Assembly (NCBI RefSeq): GCF_000953825.1
Contig: NZ_BBUL01000093.1
Coordinates: 177,024 to 241,023, forward strand
DNA: 64,000 nucleotides
Direction of reading: 5' to 3'
Source of the DNA: Cellvibrio sp. OA-2007
GTDB lineage: Bacteria > Pseudomonadota > Gammaproteobacteria > Pseudomonadales > Cellvibrionaceae
A model generated the notes under the pieces. The model searched no databases, was not told where the DNA came from, and saw nothing but the letters and a program-made list of their open reading frames with translations. This document shows, one piece after another, positions 51,638 to 60,536 of the stretch. Within the stretch, counting starts at the first letter, position 1, and each line of letters begins with the position of its first letter. Made by a program: the position numbers and the translations under genes.

Positions 51638-52732
51638 TTATTTTTTGTTTTCGCGCAGCATAACCTCGCGAAAATGCTTGCCCTGCATAGTCGGCGAGTA
51701 GGTGTTGTAATCGCTGATTAATTGCGGCGACCAGTCTGGATCAAATACCCAAGCCACCCAACTAATTCCTTTGCTCGCAAAATAATCGGTGATGCGTTTG
51801 CCGTATTTGCCATCGTCAATCACTGGAATATGGGCGCCTTTGTCAGTTGCTAACTGATAGCCAATTTCAGTGGCAAAAACCGGATATTTGTCGGCGAGAT
51901 AACCAAAGTCGCGGGTCCAATTTTTTTCATAGGGCGCGCCCACTTTCATCGGATAGGGGTGACTTACATAGGCTACGTTGTCGCGTTCGATAGGCGCCGC
52001 TGCCACTGGGGTTAAATCGTAAGCCCAATTAAACCCGGCAACGAGTGCGATAGCCTTGGGGTTATGCGCCTGAATAACAGTGATAATTTCTTCATTAATC
52101 ACCTTCCACTCCGCCCAACTCACCACACCCAAGCGGCCACTAAAAACTGTTGGCTCGTTAAAAATTTCGTAGAAGGCCACCGCATTTACACCGGCGTAAC
52201 GCTCAGAGACTGTGCGCCAAAAATCGTTGGTCTCACCCTTATCGGTGTAGTAGGAATTATTTTGGAACATTTGCGACTTCAAATTGCCAATTGAATGCCA
52301 ATCGATAATCACATACATACCCAATTCATTGGCCCAAATAACCGTTTGATCGAGCAGCGCAAGGTAGGCTTTTTTGCCCTGTTTACGCCAAGCAGAAGGG
52401 TGCACTGGCACGCGTATCACATTAGCGCCCCAGGCTTTAATGACTTCAAAATGTTTTTTGGTGAAACGCTTGTCGTTGGCGATTTTATCCGGGTCTGCAA
52501 TATTCACCCCGCGAAATACCACTACCTTGCCATCGGCATCGACAAATTTATTGCCTTGCACTTTCACCAGTGAAAGTTGCTGGGTGATTTTGCTTTTATC
52601 AAATGCGGGAATATCGGTTGCATTCCACCAACCGCTTGCATTTTGCCAGGCATCATCGGCCAGTGTATTTGCACAGGTAAAAAATAAAATGGGAAATAAA
52701 AATAATTTCACACAATAGCGGAATAATTTCAT
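51638..52732 (-). CDS. GH5 family endo-glucanase
   Basis: 364 residues. Signal peptide MKLFRYCVKLFLFPILFFTC ending near TLA-DD. The barrel has VVFRGVNIADPDKIAN, WGANVIRVPVHPSAWR, YVIIDWHSIGN, the acid/base Glu in FYEIFNEPTVFSG and the nucleophile Glu in VFATEIGYQLA, with WVAWVFDPDW at the last strand. GH5 members cut beta-1,4- or mixed-linkage glucans and mannans; the subfamily is not clear to me, so the exact linkage is open. No CBM. Single gene with a hairpin over its ribosome-binding site. Confidence 0.88.
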   Translation of the reverse strand: MKLFRYCVKLFLFPILFFTCANTLADDAWQNASGWWNATDIPAFDKSKITQQLSLVKVQGNKFVDADGKVVVFRGVNIADPDKIANDKRFTKKHFEVIKAWGANVIRVPVHPSAWRKQGKKAYLALLDQTVIWANELGMYVIIDWHSIGNLKSQMFQNNSYYTDKGETNDFWRTVSERYAGVNAVAFYEIFNEPTVFSGRLGVVSWAEWKVINEEIITVIQAHNPKAIALVAGFNWAYDLTPVAAAPIERDNVAYVSHPYPMKVGAPYEKNWTRDFGYLADKYPVFATEIGYQLATDKGAHIPVIDDGKYGKRITDYFASKGISWVAWVFDPDWSPQLISDYNTYSPTMQGKHFREVMLRENKK

Positions 52733-52735
52733 AGC

Positions 52736-52765
52736 AGCGCCTCCATGATTTTTATTAGGGGCGCT
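52736..52765 (-). promoter_or_regulatory. hairpin including the GH5 ribosome-binding site
   Basis: AGCGCC (52736-52741) pairs with GGCGCT (52760-52765). On the minus strand the pair encloses a loop and ends at GGAGGCGCT, so part of the Shine-Dalgarno (GGAGG, eight bases before the ATG) is in the stem. Translation control through this stem is possible but the helix is short. Confidence 0.4.
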
Positions 52766-52836
52766 AGAAATAACATAAATAAAAAATCAATGCAGTGTGA
52801 ATAACGCAAGTTTACCCAGATTAAACGGTTACAGAA

Positions 52837-55800
52837 TTAGCGCTCTATTTTATAAACTACATCCACACTTTGTGCCTCGCCAGATTCCGCCTCCAAACGC
52901 AACTGTTTGGTCAGCTGATATTCCATACCCAAACTAAATGCATTATCAAAAATACCCACCACATAACGTACCAATAATTTCGGTGTGAGATATTTTCCAA
53001 TCCACAATTGGCTTTGGTCTATACCATCATCGGATTTTACTTCCAATTCATCCAAGCGGAAAAAACGCGTAATTTCGGTAGCTATAGAGCCGTCAGAATC
53101 CATCCCCAGACCACCCATTGCGCCAACCAACATGGAAGCGTCGGCTTTGGTGGCTTCGCTCGGCGGTTTACCGGTGAGCAACATCATCATCATCTGACTT
53201 TCTGGATACTCTGCCGGCACCGCAAACACATCGGCGATCGGGCGCTGCAAGGTGCCATTAATATCCAAACCGACCTTCACGCCATCTTCTCCTTTAATAA
53301 TGCGCGACGCGCGAATATCAAGCCCCGGATTTTCATAGGGGCCTTGAAATACTAAACGGCCGCGATCAATGGTGAGCGTTTGGCCATAGGCTTTATAACT
53401 ACCATTTGCCACACTGACATAACCATTGGTAAAAAATGGCCGCTGGGATTCTTTTAACAAAGTCAACTTACCCGACAACTTACTGTTTAAACCGAAGCCT
53501 TTAAATTGCACATCATCGCCCAGCGATAATTTTAAATTGGTTAAAAATTCAATTGCGTCCGCCGCCTCACCGCGCCCCAAACCCTCATTGACGATAACGG
53601 CATCGCTAGATACCTGCGTCGCAGATTCAGGCAAACGTTTGATATTAGCCCGCGCCCAGGGAATAACCGCTGTGCCGGTTATATTCACCTGTTTGCGATT
53701 AGCGGTAAGTTTAAGATCAGGGCTGAGTGTGGCTTTTAATTGCGACAGTGAAATCACTTTTACATCTGCACCATTTACAAAACCCTGGAGCCGCCAATTC
53801 GGCGTACCAAACTGAGTCACATCACCAACCAGCGACAAACGCCCATCGCCCGATTGCAATTGACTCACTAAATTTATATTGCCTGTTTGGGTAGAGTTTA
53901 TTTGCAGCTCGATATTAGTGAGATCCAAACCCAGGCGCGGAAGATTGGCCGTGCCATTGCGCAAGCTCACCTCACCCAACAGATTAGGCTGGGAAAAACT
54001 GCCGCCCAGAGTTAAATCCGCACGAAAATCACCTTTCACATCATTGGCATAGGTAATCAGTGTTTCCAGTGGCGCGAGGTTGTCAAACTGCGATTGCAAT
54101 TTTCCCTGCATAATTTTTTGTTGCGCCAAATCTAACTGAGCGTTTGCATTGATTTTGCCATAACCAACCCACTCCATTCCGGCGACAACATCCAAGAGGG
54201 ATTTATCCAGACTTGCGCGCACATCAAAATCACGCCAGGCATAAATTTCCGTAACACCACCAGCATACTGATAGCGCAGCTCTGCATTGCGCGTGCTGAT
54301 ATTGCTATTAAGCTTGGTAGTGGCAAGCGAAAAATCCTTACTGGTCAGATGCAAAGACCCATCCATCACGCCAGCGAAATACACTTCTACTTTAAACAGC
54401 GCAAGAAATTGCCGCAGTGGAATCGAATCCAGTTTTGCATTCACACTCGCGCCCATCGCACTCGCCCATGTACCATCGATACACAATTGCGGCAGTGAAT
54501 ATCGCTCGATTCGCGATGCAGGTAAACTCGGCTGCTGATCCAACCAAGCATAGGGATTTTTTGCTGGCGACTGATTGGGAATCCATTCAGGAATTAATTG
54601 CTCGCGCTCCAACAGCGCTGCATTTTCCACCGCTGCGGTCAAATTACTGCGGGTAGTGAAGCATTGCGAACCTAAAGAAACTGAATTTGCGTTAATTTTT
54701 ATCGGCTTGCTGGCAGTTAGCCACCAGCGCGGAACACGTTTTACCTTAAGCGCTAACTGGGTTAATTTTCCCTGCCACTCCTTGCCATCATAATTGCCCG
54801 CCAATTTAAAATCAGTGTGACCATAGGCTGAACTTTTTATTACCGCTGCTAATTGATGCCGGTTGATTGAACCCGTGCCATCGACTTTAATGGTGGAAAA
54901 ACGCTGCTGGGCAATACGCAACTGCTTGGCATTAAACACAAGCCTGTATTGTTCATTTAATAATTCGTCCACTACAGTGCTCAATACCGTCTTATCCATT
55001 GGCAAGACGTTATTATCAACAGCCGTACTTGGCGGGGTGACCGTCGCTATATCCGGTGCTAAATCCAGTTCTAATTTATCCACGGCATAATTTGCAAAGG
55101 AAAACTTTTCCATGCTCGCCCGCATTTGCACACGCGGTTTTTTCCAATTGCCGCGTAATGCTCCACTACTCGTAACACTGCCGCTCAGGCTTTCATCCAA
55201 CTGGCCTAACAAGGGCGCATTGAGCGTCCAATCCAGATTAAATTCTTCACCTAAGTCACCGCTTATCCGCAGCTGATTGGCACCCACAATAAAATGTAGT
55301 GCGTTGCTGCGAATTTTTTTCCCTTGTAAAAATACATCGCCATTGCCCTGCACATTCACACCGCGCAACTCGCCTGACATTTGCAAATGCTGCACCTCAG
55401 CATTCCACTCACCCTGCTTTTGCGTGCCGCGAGTTTCAAACTCCACATTAATATCGCTCGGCCAATTTTCAATCACGCTGGCCAGGTTTAAGCGTTTTGC
55501 ATTCGCGCGCAGCTGCCACGCCAATTGCGGCAACCAACGCACTTCACCGGCCAGTTGCAGCCCCCGCTCATTATTATTGCCGGGCGCCAATGGTGCCACT
55601 GCAACTGCAGATGGTGCAGTACTCAATGAATTATTATCGAGTGTGATAGCGGGGTGTAATTCGCGGATAAATAAATTGCCGATGTTAATTTTTTCCAAAT
55701 CACCATCAGCCGCCGCGCTAATGGCCAAGGCAGGGGCATCGGGCAAATGAATATCGCCATCCAACTGTAAATTATAGGCTTGCCAGTTACCCGTCGCGGT

Positions 55801-56667
55801 TAATTTGCCACTGGTCATAGGCTGCGGCTGGGCAGGAATCCACCAAGGCGCGGGCAGAGTTTGCTCTTGCCACGCCAATGCCAGCGTCATAGGTGGTGCA
55901 GTTTGCAATTGCTGTTGTTCATTCACCAGCTGCACACTGGCGTCGGCATTAAACACCACTGGCAAACTGATTTGATTGTGCAATTGCAGCTTGGTTAAAT
56001 CGCCATTTACTTCGGTCACGCCCATATAGGCGAGCGACTCTGCAACCGCTGTACTCTGCCACTGCCACTGCAAATTGGCACTGGTGTCATAGGGAAAGCG
56101 TAAGTTGGTTGTACCGCTGAGCAGCAATTTATATTCAGCGTGCTCAATTGCTAATTCTTTGTAGCGCAAATGAAAAGTGCCCAAGCTCAAGGAGCCACTT
56201 AATTTTTGCCAGTGCTGGTGGGCATCACCCTGCACATATTCAATATTATTAATAAGCACCTGATCAAGAAAAATTCGCACAGGCAAGGCCAGCGACGGCC
56301 ACTGACTAAAAGGTTGTGTATTTTTATTTTCAGTACTTGCCGCTGGAAGTTGAATTAACACATTTTGCGCGCGCAAGGATTGAATCGCGACAGCACTGTA
56401 TAACATCGCCGCCGGGCGCCAGCGAAAAGACACTTGCTCCGCATGGTAGTGATGCTCACCCTGAGTGTAATCAATAAATGCAAGATCCATCCCACTGCGT
56501 AAATTGCCGCTCATCTCACCCAGAGAAATATTCACCACACTGGCGAGCCGTTTAACTACCCAGCGGCTGCCGGTTTCAGTCTCAACAAGCGCACTGACAC
56601 TGGCGAGCAAAATTAATAACAGCGCCAACAAGCTAAAAAATATATTCCTTACTTTTCTTAAAATCAT
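52837..56667 (-). CDS. tamB: translocation and assembly module subunit TamB
   Basis: 1276 residues from the ATG at 56667, two bases after the tamA stop. One N-terminal membrane anchor (IFFSLLALLLILLASVSALV) is followed by a long periplasmic beta-taco of repeated strands and the C-terminal DUF490 region, with YVSVANGSYKAYGQTLTIDR, GRLVFQGPYENPGLDIRASR, and a final TKQLRLEAESGEAQSVDVVY. TamB bridges the inner membrane to TamA and moves phospholipids (and some proteins) to the outer membrane. It is co-transcribed with tamA, the classic operon. Confidence 0.95.
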   Translation of the reverse strand: MILRKVRNIFFSLLALLLILLASVSALVETETGSRWVVKRLASVVNISLGEMSGNLRSGMDLAFIDYTQGEHHYHAEQVSFRWRPAAMLYSAVAIQSLRAQNVLIQLPAASTENKNTQPFSQWPSLALPVRIFLDQVLINNIEYVQGDAHQHWQKLSGSLSLGTFHLRYKELAIEHAEYKLLLSGTTNLRFPYDTSANLQWQWQSTAVAESLAYMGVTEVNGDLTKLQLHNQISLPVVFNADASVQLVNEQQQLQTAPPMTLALAWQEQTLPAPWWIPAQPQPMTSGKLTATGNWQAYNLQLDGDIHLPDAPALAISAAADGDLEKINIGNLFIRELHPAITLDNNSLSTAPSAVAVAPLAPGNNNERGLQLAGEVRWLPQLAWQLRANAKRLNLASVIENWPSDINVEFETRGTQKQGEWNAEVQHLQMSGELRGVNVQGNGDVFLQGKKIRSNALHFIVGANQLRISGDLGEEFNLDWTLNAPLLGQLDESLSGSVTSSGALRGNWKKPRVQMRASMEKFSFANYAVDKLELDLAPDIATVTPPSTAVDNNVLPMDKTVLSTVVDELLNEQYRLVFNAKQLRIAQQRFSTIKVDGTGSINRHQLAAVIKSSAYGHTDFKLAGNYDGKEWQGKLTQLALKVKRVPRWWLTASKPIKINANSVSLGSQCFTTRSNLTAAVENAALLEREQLIPEWIPNQSPAKNPYAWLDQQPSLPASRIERYSLPQLCIDGTWASAMGASVNAKLDSIPLRQFLALFKVEVYFAGVMDGSLHLTSKDFSLATTKLNSNISTRNAELRYQYAGGVTEIYAWRDFDVRASLDKSLLDVVAGMEWVGYGKINANAQLDLAQQKIMQGKLQSQFDNLAPLETLITYANDVKGDFRADLTLGGSFSQPNLLGEVSLRNGTANLPRLGLDLTNIELQINSTQTGNINLVSQLQSGDGRLSLVGDVTQFGTPNWRLQGFVNGADVKVISLSQLKATLSPDLKLTANRKQVNITGTAVIPWARANIKRLPESATQVSSDAVIVNEGLGRGEAADAIEFLTNLKLSLGDDVQFKGFGLNSKLSGKLTLLKESQRPFFTNGYVSVANGSYKAYGQTLTIDRGRLVFQGPYENPGLDIRASRIIKGEDGVKVGLDINGTLQRPIADVFAVPAEYPESQMMMMLLTGKPPSEATKADASMLVGAMGGLGMDSDGSIATEITRFFRLDELEVKSDDGIDQSQLWIGKYLTPKLLVRYVVGIFDNAFSLGMEYQLTKQLRLEAESGEAQSVDVVYKIER

Positions 56668-56669
56668 GT

Positions 56670-58430
56670 TTATAGATCCGGCCCCATGGTGATATGCAAG
56701 CGCCACCCCTTGTCGCCATCCAGCGCTTTAGCAAGATCCATACGAATAGGCCCTATGGGAGAAATCCAGCGCGCACCCACTCCGGCTCCGCGCTTTACAT
56801 CCAGATTGGTATCATCGGCCGCATTGCCTGCATCAAAAAAAACGGCGGCGGCCCATTTGCTATCGTTAAATAAATAATCGTACTCAATACTGTTAACCAA
56901 TAAATTATTACCGCCCACTACCACTTCTTTACTTAAGCCATTTACCTCAACCTGTTCGGTTGGGCCGAGAGATTTATAGTCATAGCCGCGCACGCTGGAA
57001 TCACCGCCAGTATAAAAACGTACCGATGCAGGTAACTCGCTGAAATCATCCAACTGGGTTGTGCCCAATTCCGAGCGCAACAGAATGCGTCCAAAGGAAA
57101 AACCTTTGACGTATTTTGCGCGCAGATATAACTGCACAAAACTAAAATCTGAACCCAGACTCTGCGGCGAACCGGATAATTTAGCCAGCAGCGTCCAACC
57201 CGCTAAAGGATAGGGAGCACCATCGGTTTTAGTGCGCGTTATCGCGACGGAAGGAATAATTAAATTGGTTCGGGTTTCAGCATTGAGGCCAATGGTGGAA
57301 TCTTCTTGCACATAATCCAGCGCGTATGTCTGCAGCCATTTATTGTCCTGATAATAGGTATAGCTGGTGCCATAGGTATCTTTATAACTGCTGGAGGTAT
57401 CGGTAATTTCTTTTTCGTATCCGGTATAGACGCGCAAAAATTCATAGGCGGGGCGCCGCATGGGAATTGAGTAGGCCAGCTTTGCGGAGGTATTGTTTTC
57501 CGCCATATTCAAATCAGCCGCTATAGAGTGGCCGTGTGAATTAACATAGCGATCCTCAAACCCTAATAACACGCGCGGGCCAGTGTCTGTTGCCACGCCC
57601 GCACCAATAGAATATTCGCGCCGTTTGCGCGCCTCTAATTGCACATCAATGGGCACCTGATTATCGCTGAGCGCTTGCAAGTTGGGGCTAATGCTCGCCA
57701 CTGAAAAATAATTGCTGGCGTTGTAAAGATTTTTTAATTCCAGCAATTTATCGGAATCGTAGTAGTCCCCTTCGGCGATATTAAAATAGCGCCGCAAAAA
57801 ATCATCACTTAAAATTTCATGCTGCAAATTAATCGCGCCAATGCGATAGCGTTTACCGGTGTTGTAAATCAATTCAATAATGGCGGTTTTTTCTGCAGTA
57901 TTAATTGAAATTTGCGAGTGCTCAAATTCAGCATCAAAATAACCGTGCAGCGAAGCCAGTGTGCCAAAACGCGCTTTTAATATTTCATAGCGCCCATGGT
58001 TTAAGCGATTGCCCACTTTAATGCCGGGCTTGTCGTACAGGCTTTGGAAAATATCATCCAACCTGCCCTCGCCGTTAATGACAATACGCACCTCTTTGAC
58101 CAACACTGGTTCACCGGGGGTGAGCGCTATATCCAACCCCCAGCACTCTTTGTCATTGCGCAAGCTAGTTTGATATTCAAGCTCATAAAAACCGAGTGCT
58201 TGCGCCGCCGCTGTAATTTCGCTTTCGCTATCATTCAGCAATGCATTCAACCGCCACAGGGGTGTTTTACAACTCTCGTCGGCGAGGGTCAGGTGTTGGC
58301 GAATATTTTCGCGCAGACTTTTAGTGCCGCCTTTCAGCTTGATCTCAGGCTCAGCAGCTAGCACAGGCAGGCTGACCAAGGTCAGCATAAGCACGAATCC
58401 ACGAACAAAGGGGGGAACAGAAGTCAACAA
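56670..58430 (-). CDS. tamA: translocation and assembly module subunit TamA
   Basis: 586 residues. Signal peptide ends near VLA-AE. Three POTRA domains (about 25-265) are followed by a BamA-type barrel (surface antigen domain) with AGVATDTGPRVLLGFEDRYV and ending GWRLHITMGPDL. The conserved SSVRGYDYKSLGP holds the RGY motif that contacts lateral-gate strands. The frame starts with TTG at 58430, with no ATG before the signal hydrophobic core except the Met at residue 15, so the exact start is uncertain. It pairs with tamB to build the outer membrane. Confidence 0.92.
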   Translation of the reverse strand: MLTSVPPFVRGFVLMLTLVSLPVLAAEPEIKLKGGTKSLRENIRQHLTLADESCKTPLWRLNALLNDSESEITAAAQALGFYELEYQTSLRNDKECWGLDIALTPGEPVLVKEVRIVINGEGRLDDIFQSLYDKPGIKVGNRLNHGRYEILKARFGTLASLHGYFDAEFEHSQISINTAEKTAIIELIYNTGKRYRIGAINLQHEILSDDFLRRYFNIAEGDYYDSDKLLELKNLYNASNYFSVASISPNLQALSDNQVPIDVQLEARKRREYSIGAGVATDTGPRVLLGFEDRYVNSHGHSIAADLNMAENNTSAKLAYSIPMRRPAYEFLRVYTGYEKEITDTSSSYKDTYGTSYTYYQDNKWLQTYALDYVQEDSTIGLNAETRTNLIIPSVAITRTKTDGAPYPLAGWTLLAKLSGSPQSLGSDFSFVQLYLRAKYVKGFSFGRILLRSELGTTQLDDFSELPASVRFYTGGDSSVRGYDYKSLGPTEQVEVNGLSKEVVVGGNNLLVNSIEYDYLFNDSKWAAAVFFDAGNAADDTNLDVKRGAGVGARWISPIGPIRMDLAKALDGDKGWRLHITMGPDL

Positions 58431-58620
58431 TTCCAGAATCTTCTTGGTGAGGTGGGAATAAGGCGCTACTGTAACCGCTAAACCCCACGGCTAAAAGGCT
58501 AATTTTGTGACAATCTTATTCAGGTAATTGTTCCGCCAGATCGCTATAATTCAGCCTCTTGTGTTGCGCAGGCATGATTCCCACCACAACACACACCCTG
58601 CATTTTGTTGGAACTCCTTT

Positions 58621-59466
58621 ATGCTCAGCTATCGCCACGGCTTTCATGCCGGTAATTTTGCCGATGTACTCAAACATACCGTCCTGATTCACATGCTGGA
58701 GTACATGACGCAAAAAGACAAACCGCTGCGGATTATTGATACTCACGCCGGTGCCGGTGTGTATAAATTAAACGGCCCGCAAGCGCAAAAAAATCGCGAA
58801 TTTGATAATGGCATTGGGCAATTATGGGCGAGCGAGCTACAGCCCGCAGCTATTGCCCGGTTAATCGAATTAGTACGCACCATCAATGACGGTAAACAAT
58901 TGCAACTCTACCCAGGTTCACCGCTCATCGCCCAGACACTTATGCGCGGTATTGATCGTTTGTATCTGCACGAATTACACCCGGCAGATTATCAATTTTT
59001 GCGCGATTGCATGCGCGACGATAAACGCATTAAAGTCGCCGATGAAGATGGCTTTGCCGGTTTGCAGGCACTTTTGCCGCCGCCAGATCGCCGCGCGCTG
59101 GTGTTGATTGACCCCTCTTACGAAGTTAAAAGTGATTATCAACATCTGATCAAACAACTCATTCAAGCACACAAACGGTTTGCCACTGGCACCTACGCTA
59201 TTTGGTACCCCGTAGTATTGCGTCAGCGCATTGATGAAATGGAATTAGCCTTAAAAAAATCCGGCATTAAAAATATTCAGTTGATGGAATTTGGCTTGCA
59301 GGCCGACAACCCCGAATACGGCATGACCTCTAGCGGTATGATTGTGATTAATCCACCCTGGACACTCTGGCGCGCGATGGAAGAAGCCCTGCCGTGGTTG
59401 GTTAATCAGCTCAGCGAAAATGGCAAGGGTTTTTATCGTTTGGAACAATTGGTAGCGGAAAAATAA
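58621..59466 (+). CDS. rlmJ: 23S rRNA (adenine2030-N6)-methyltransferase RlmJ
   Basis: 281 residues from MLSYRHGFHAGNFADVLKH, which matches the E. coli RlmJ start; the 31-codon extension above is ignored. SAM-binding region IIDTHAGAGVYKL near residues 38-50 and the catalytic VLIDPSYEVKSDY (DPSY, about 161-173) are present, and the family's WYPVVLRQRIDEM follows. It methylates A2030 of 23S rRNA. Divergent from tamA. Confidence 0.94.
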   Translation: MLSYRHGFHAGNFADVLKHTVLIHMLEYMTQKDKPLRIIDTHAGAGVYKLNGPQAQKNREFDNGIGQLWASELQPAAIARLIELVRTINDGKQLQLYPGSPLIAQTLMRGIDRLYLHELHPADYQFLRDCMRDDKRIKVADEDGFAGLQALLPPPDRRALVLIDPSYEVKSDYQHLIKQLIQAHKRFATGTYAIWYPVVLRQRIDEMELALKKSGIKNIQLMEFGLQADNPEYGMTSSGMIVINPPWTLWRAMEEALPWLVNQLSENGKGFYRLEQLVAEK

Positions 59467-59481
59467 TTCATACAGCAAAAA

Positions 59482-59561
59482 AGGAAGTCGTCATCCCCGC
59501 TTGCGGGGATCCATAGGTTTTAAAATCAACAACTGGACTCCCGCGAGCGGGAGTGACGATG
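59482..59561. repeat. REP-like two-hairpin repeat, copy 4
   Basis: Same order as the copy at 15435: GTCATCCCCGCTTGCGGGGA, then TCCATAGGTTTTAAAATCA, then ACTCCCGCGAGCGGGAGT and GACGA. It fills most of the intergenic space after rlmJ and could act as its terminator or mRNA end-protector. Confidence 0.8.
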
Positions 59562-59604
59562 AATATTAGCTGATAAGCATTACAGTTAAAGAGTAAATAG
59601 CGTT

Positions 59605-59994
59605 ATGAACAGTACAAACCCATCAGAAACTTTCAGCCAGGCAAAACGCGCGGCCATTTTATCCGCGACCATCTTCCCCGGCGCCGGGCTGTTTTTTTTA
59701 CGCCACTATGCGCGCGGCTGTATTTTCGCCCTGCCCGCACTCTTGGTGGTTATTATGCTGTTCATTAATTTATTCAGCGTCGCATTCCAATTAAATGCGG
59801 AGCTGAGCGCTGAAGCGGCCAAAGGTAATTTTGCAATTGATATTGCACATATGTGGAATACCCTGCACGGCGCCATCTTTACCTCGCCTTATTGGGAGCA
59901 AGGTAAGTGGATATTATTAGCCAGCTGGTTGCTGAGCATTGTCAGCTCCTATTTTGCTGGCAAAAAAATCGATATCGCAGCGCAAAAAAATTAA
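59605..59994 (+). CDS. small membrane protein, unknown family
   Basis: 129 residues with about three hydrophobic helices: AAILSATIFPGAGLFFLR, CIFALPALLVVIMLFINLFS and WILLASWLLSIVSSYFAG. The start resembles small proteins with a GAG-LF motif linked to DUF6677/TM2-like families, but I cannot assign it. The ribosome-binding site is weak. The DUF486 gene begins 14 bases after its stop, so co-transcription is likely. Confidence 0.55.
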   Translation: MNSTNPSETFSQAKRAAILSATIFPGAGLFFLRHYARGCIFALPALLVVIMLFINLFSVAFQLNAELSAEAAKGNFAIDIAHMWNTLHGAIFTSPYWEQGKWILLASWLLSIVSSYFAGKKIDIAAQKN

Positions 59995-60007
59995 CCGGAG
60001 CGGTGTT

Positions 60008-60358
60008 ATGCAAGCCTCGCTAATCGCAATTGGGTTATTGTTTTGCAGCAATATTTTTATGACCTTTGCCTGGTATGCGCATTTAAAGGAATTAAATCAC
60101 AAGCCGTGGATTATCGCCGCACTAGTGAGCTGGGGCATTGCGCTATTTGAATATCTCTTGCAAGTACCGGCCAATCGCATTGGCTATACCGTAATGAATG
60201 TCGGCCAATTAAAAATTTTGCAAGAGGTGATTACCCTGAGTGTATTTGTCCCTTTTGCGGTGCTCTATTTAAAAGAGCCGCTAAAGCTCGATTATCTCTG
60301 GGCAGGCTTATGCCTTTTAGGTGCAGTCTTTTTTATTTTTAGAGACAAAATCACCTAA
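60008..60358 (+). CDS. DUF486 family small DMT-type membrane protein
   Basis: 116 residues with four transmembrane helices, of the EmrE-like size. It begins MQASLIAIGLLFCSNIFMTF and contains AWYAHLKELN, EYLLQVPANRIGYTVMNVGQ and LKILQEVITLSVFVPFAVLY, the DUF486 signature. Transport function is presumed from fold; substrate unknown. The start at 60008 is preceded by CGGAGCGGTGTT. The upstream 23-codon extension overlaps the previous gene and is rejected. Confidence 0.85.
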   Translation: MQASLIAIGLLFCSNIFMTFAWYAHLKELNHKPWIIAALVSWGIALFEYLLQVPANRIGYTVMNVGQLKILQEVITLSVFVPFAVLYLKEPLKLDYLWAGLCLLGAVFFIFRDKIT

Positions 60359-60536
60359 CATCTCAAATAATGCCGCTATTTGCCCGCCTCGCTAGCAGTT
60401 CACGTCAGATCGTCTACCATCAATATTGACCTCGGGGTTTTGCCTGGGACAGCTCACAGGAGCAAGGCTGATCACCCAGATTCACGGAGACACTTTTACC
60501 CCGCCGGTTAGACCGTCCATTAAATCAAGGTGTCAC

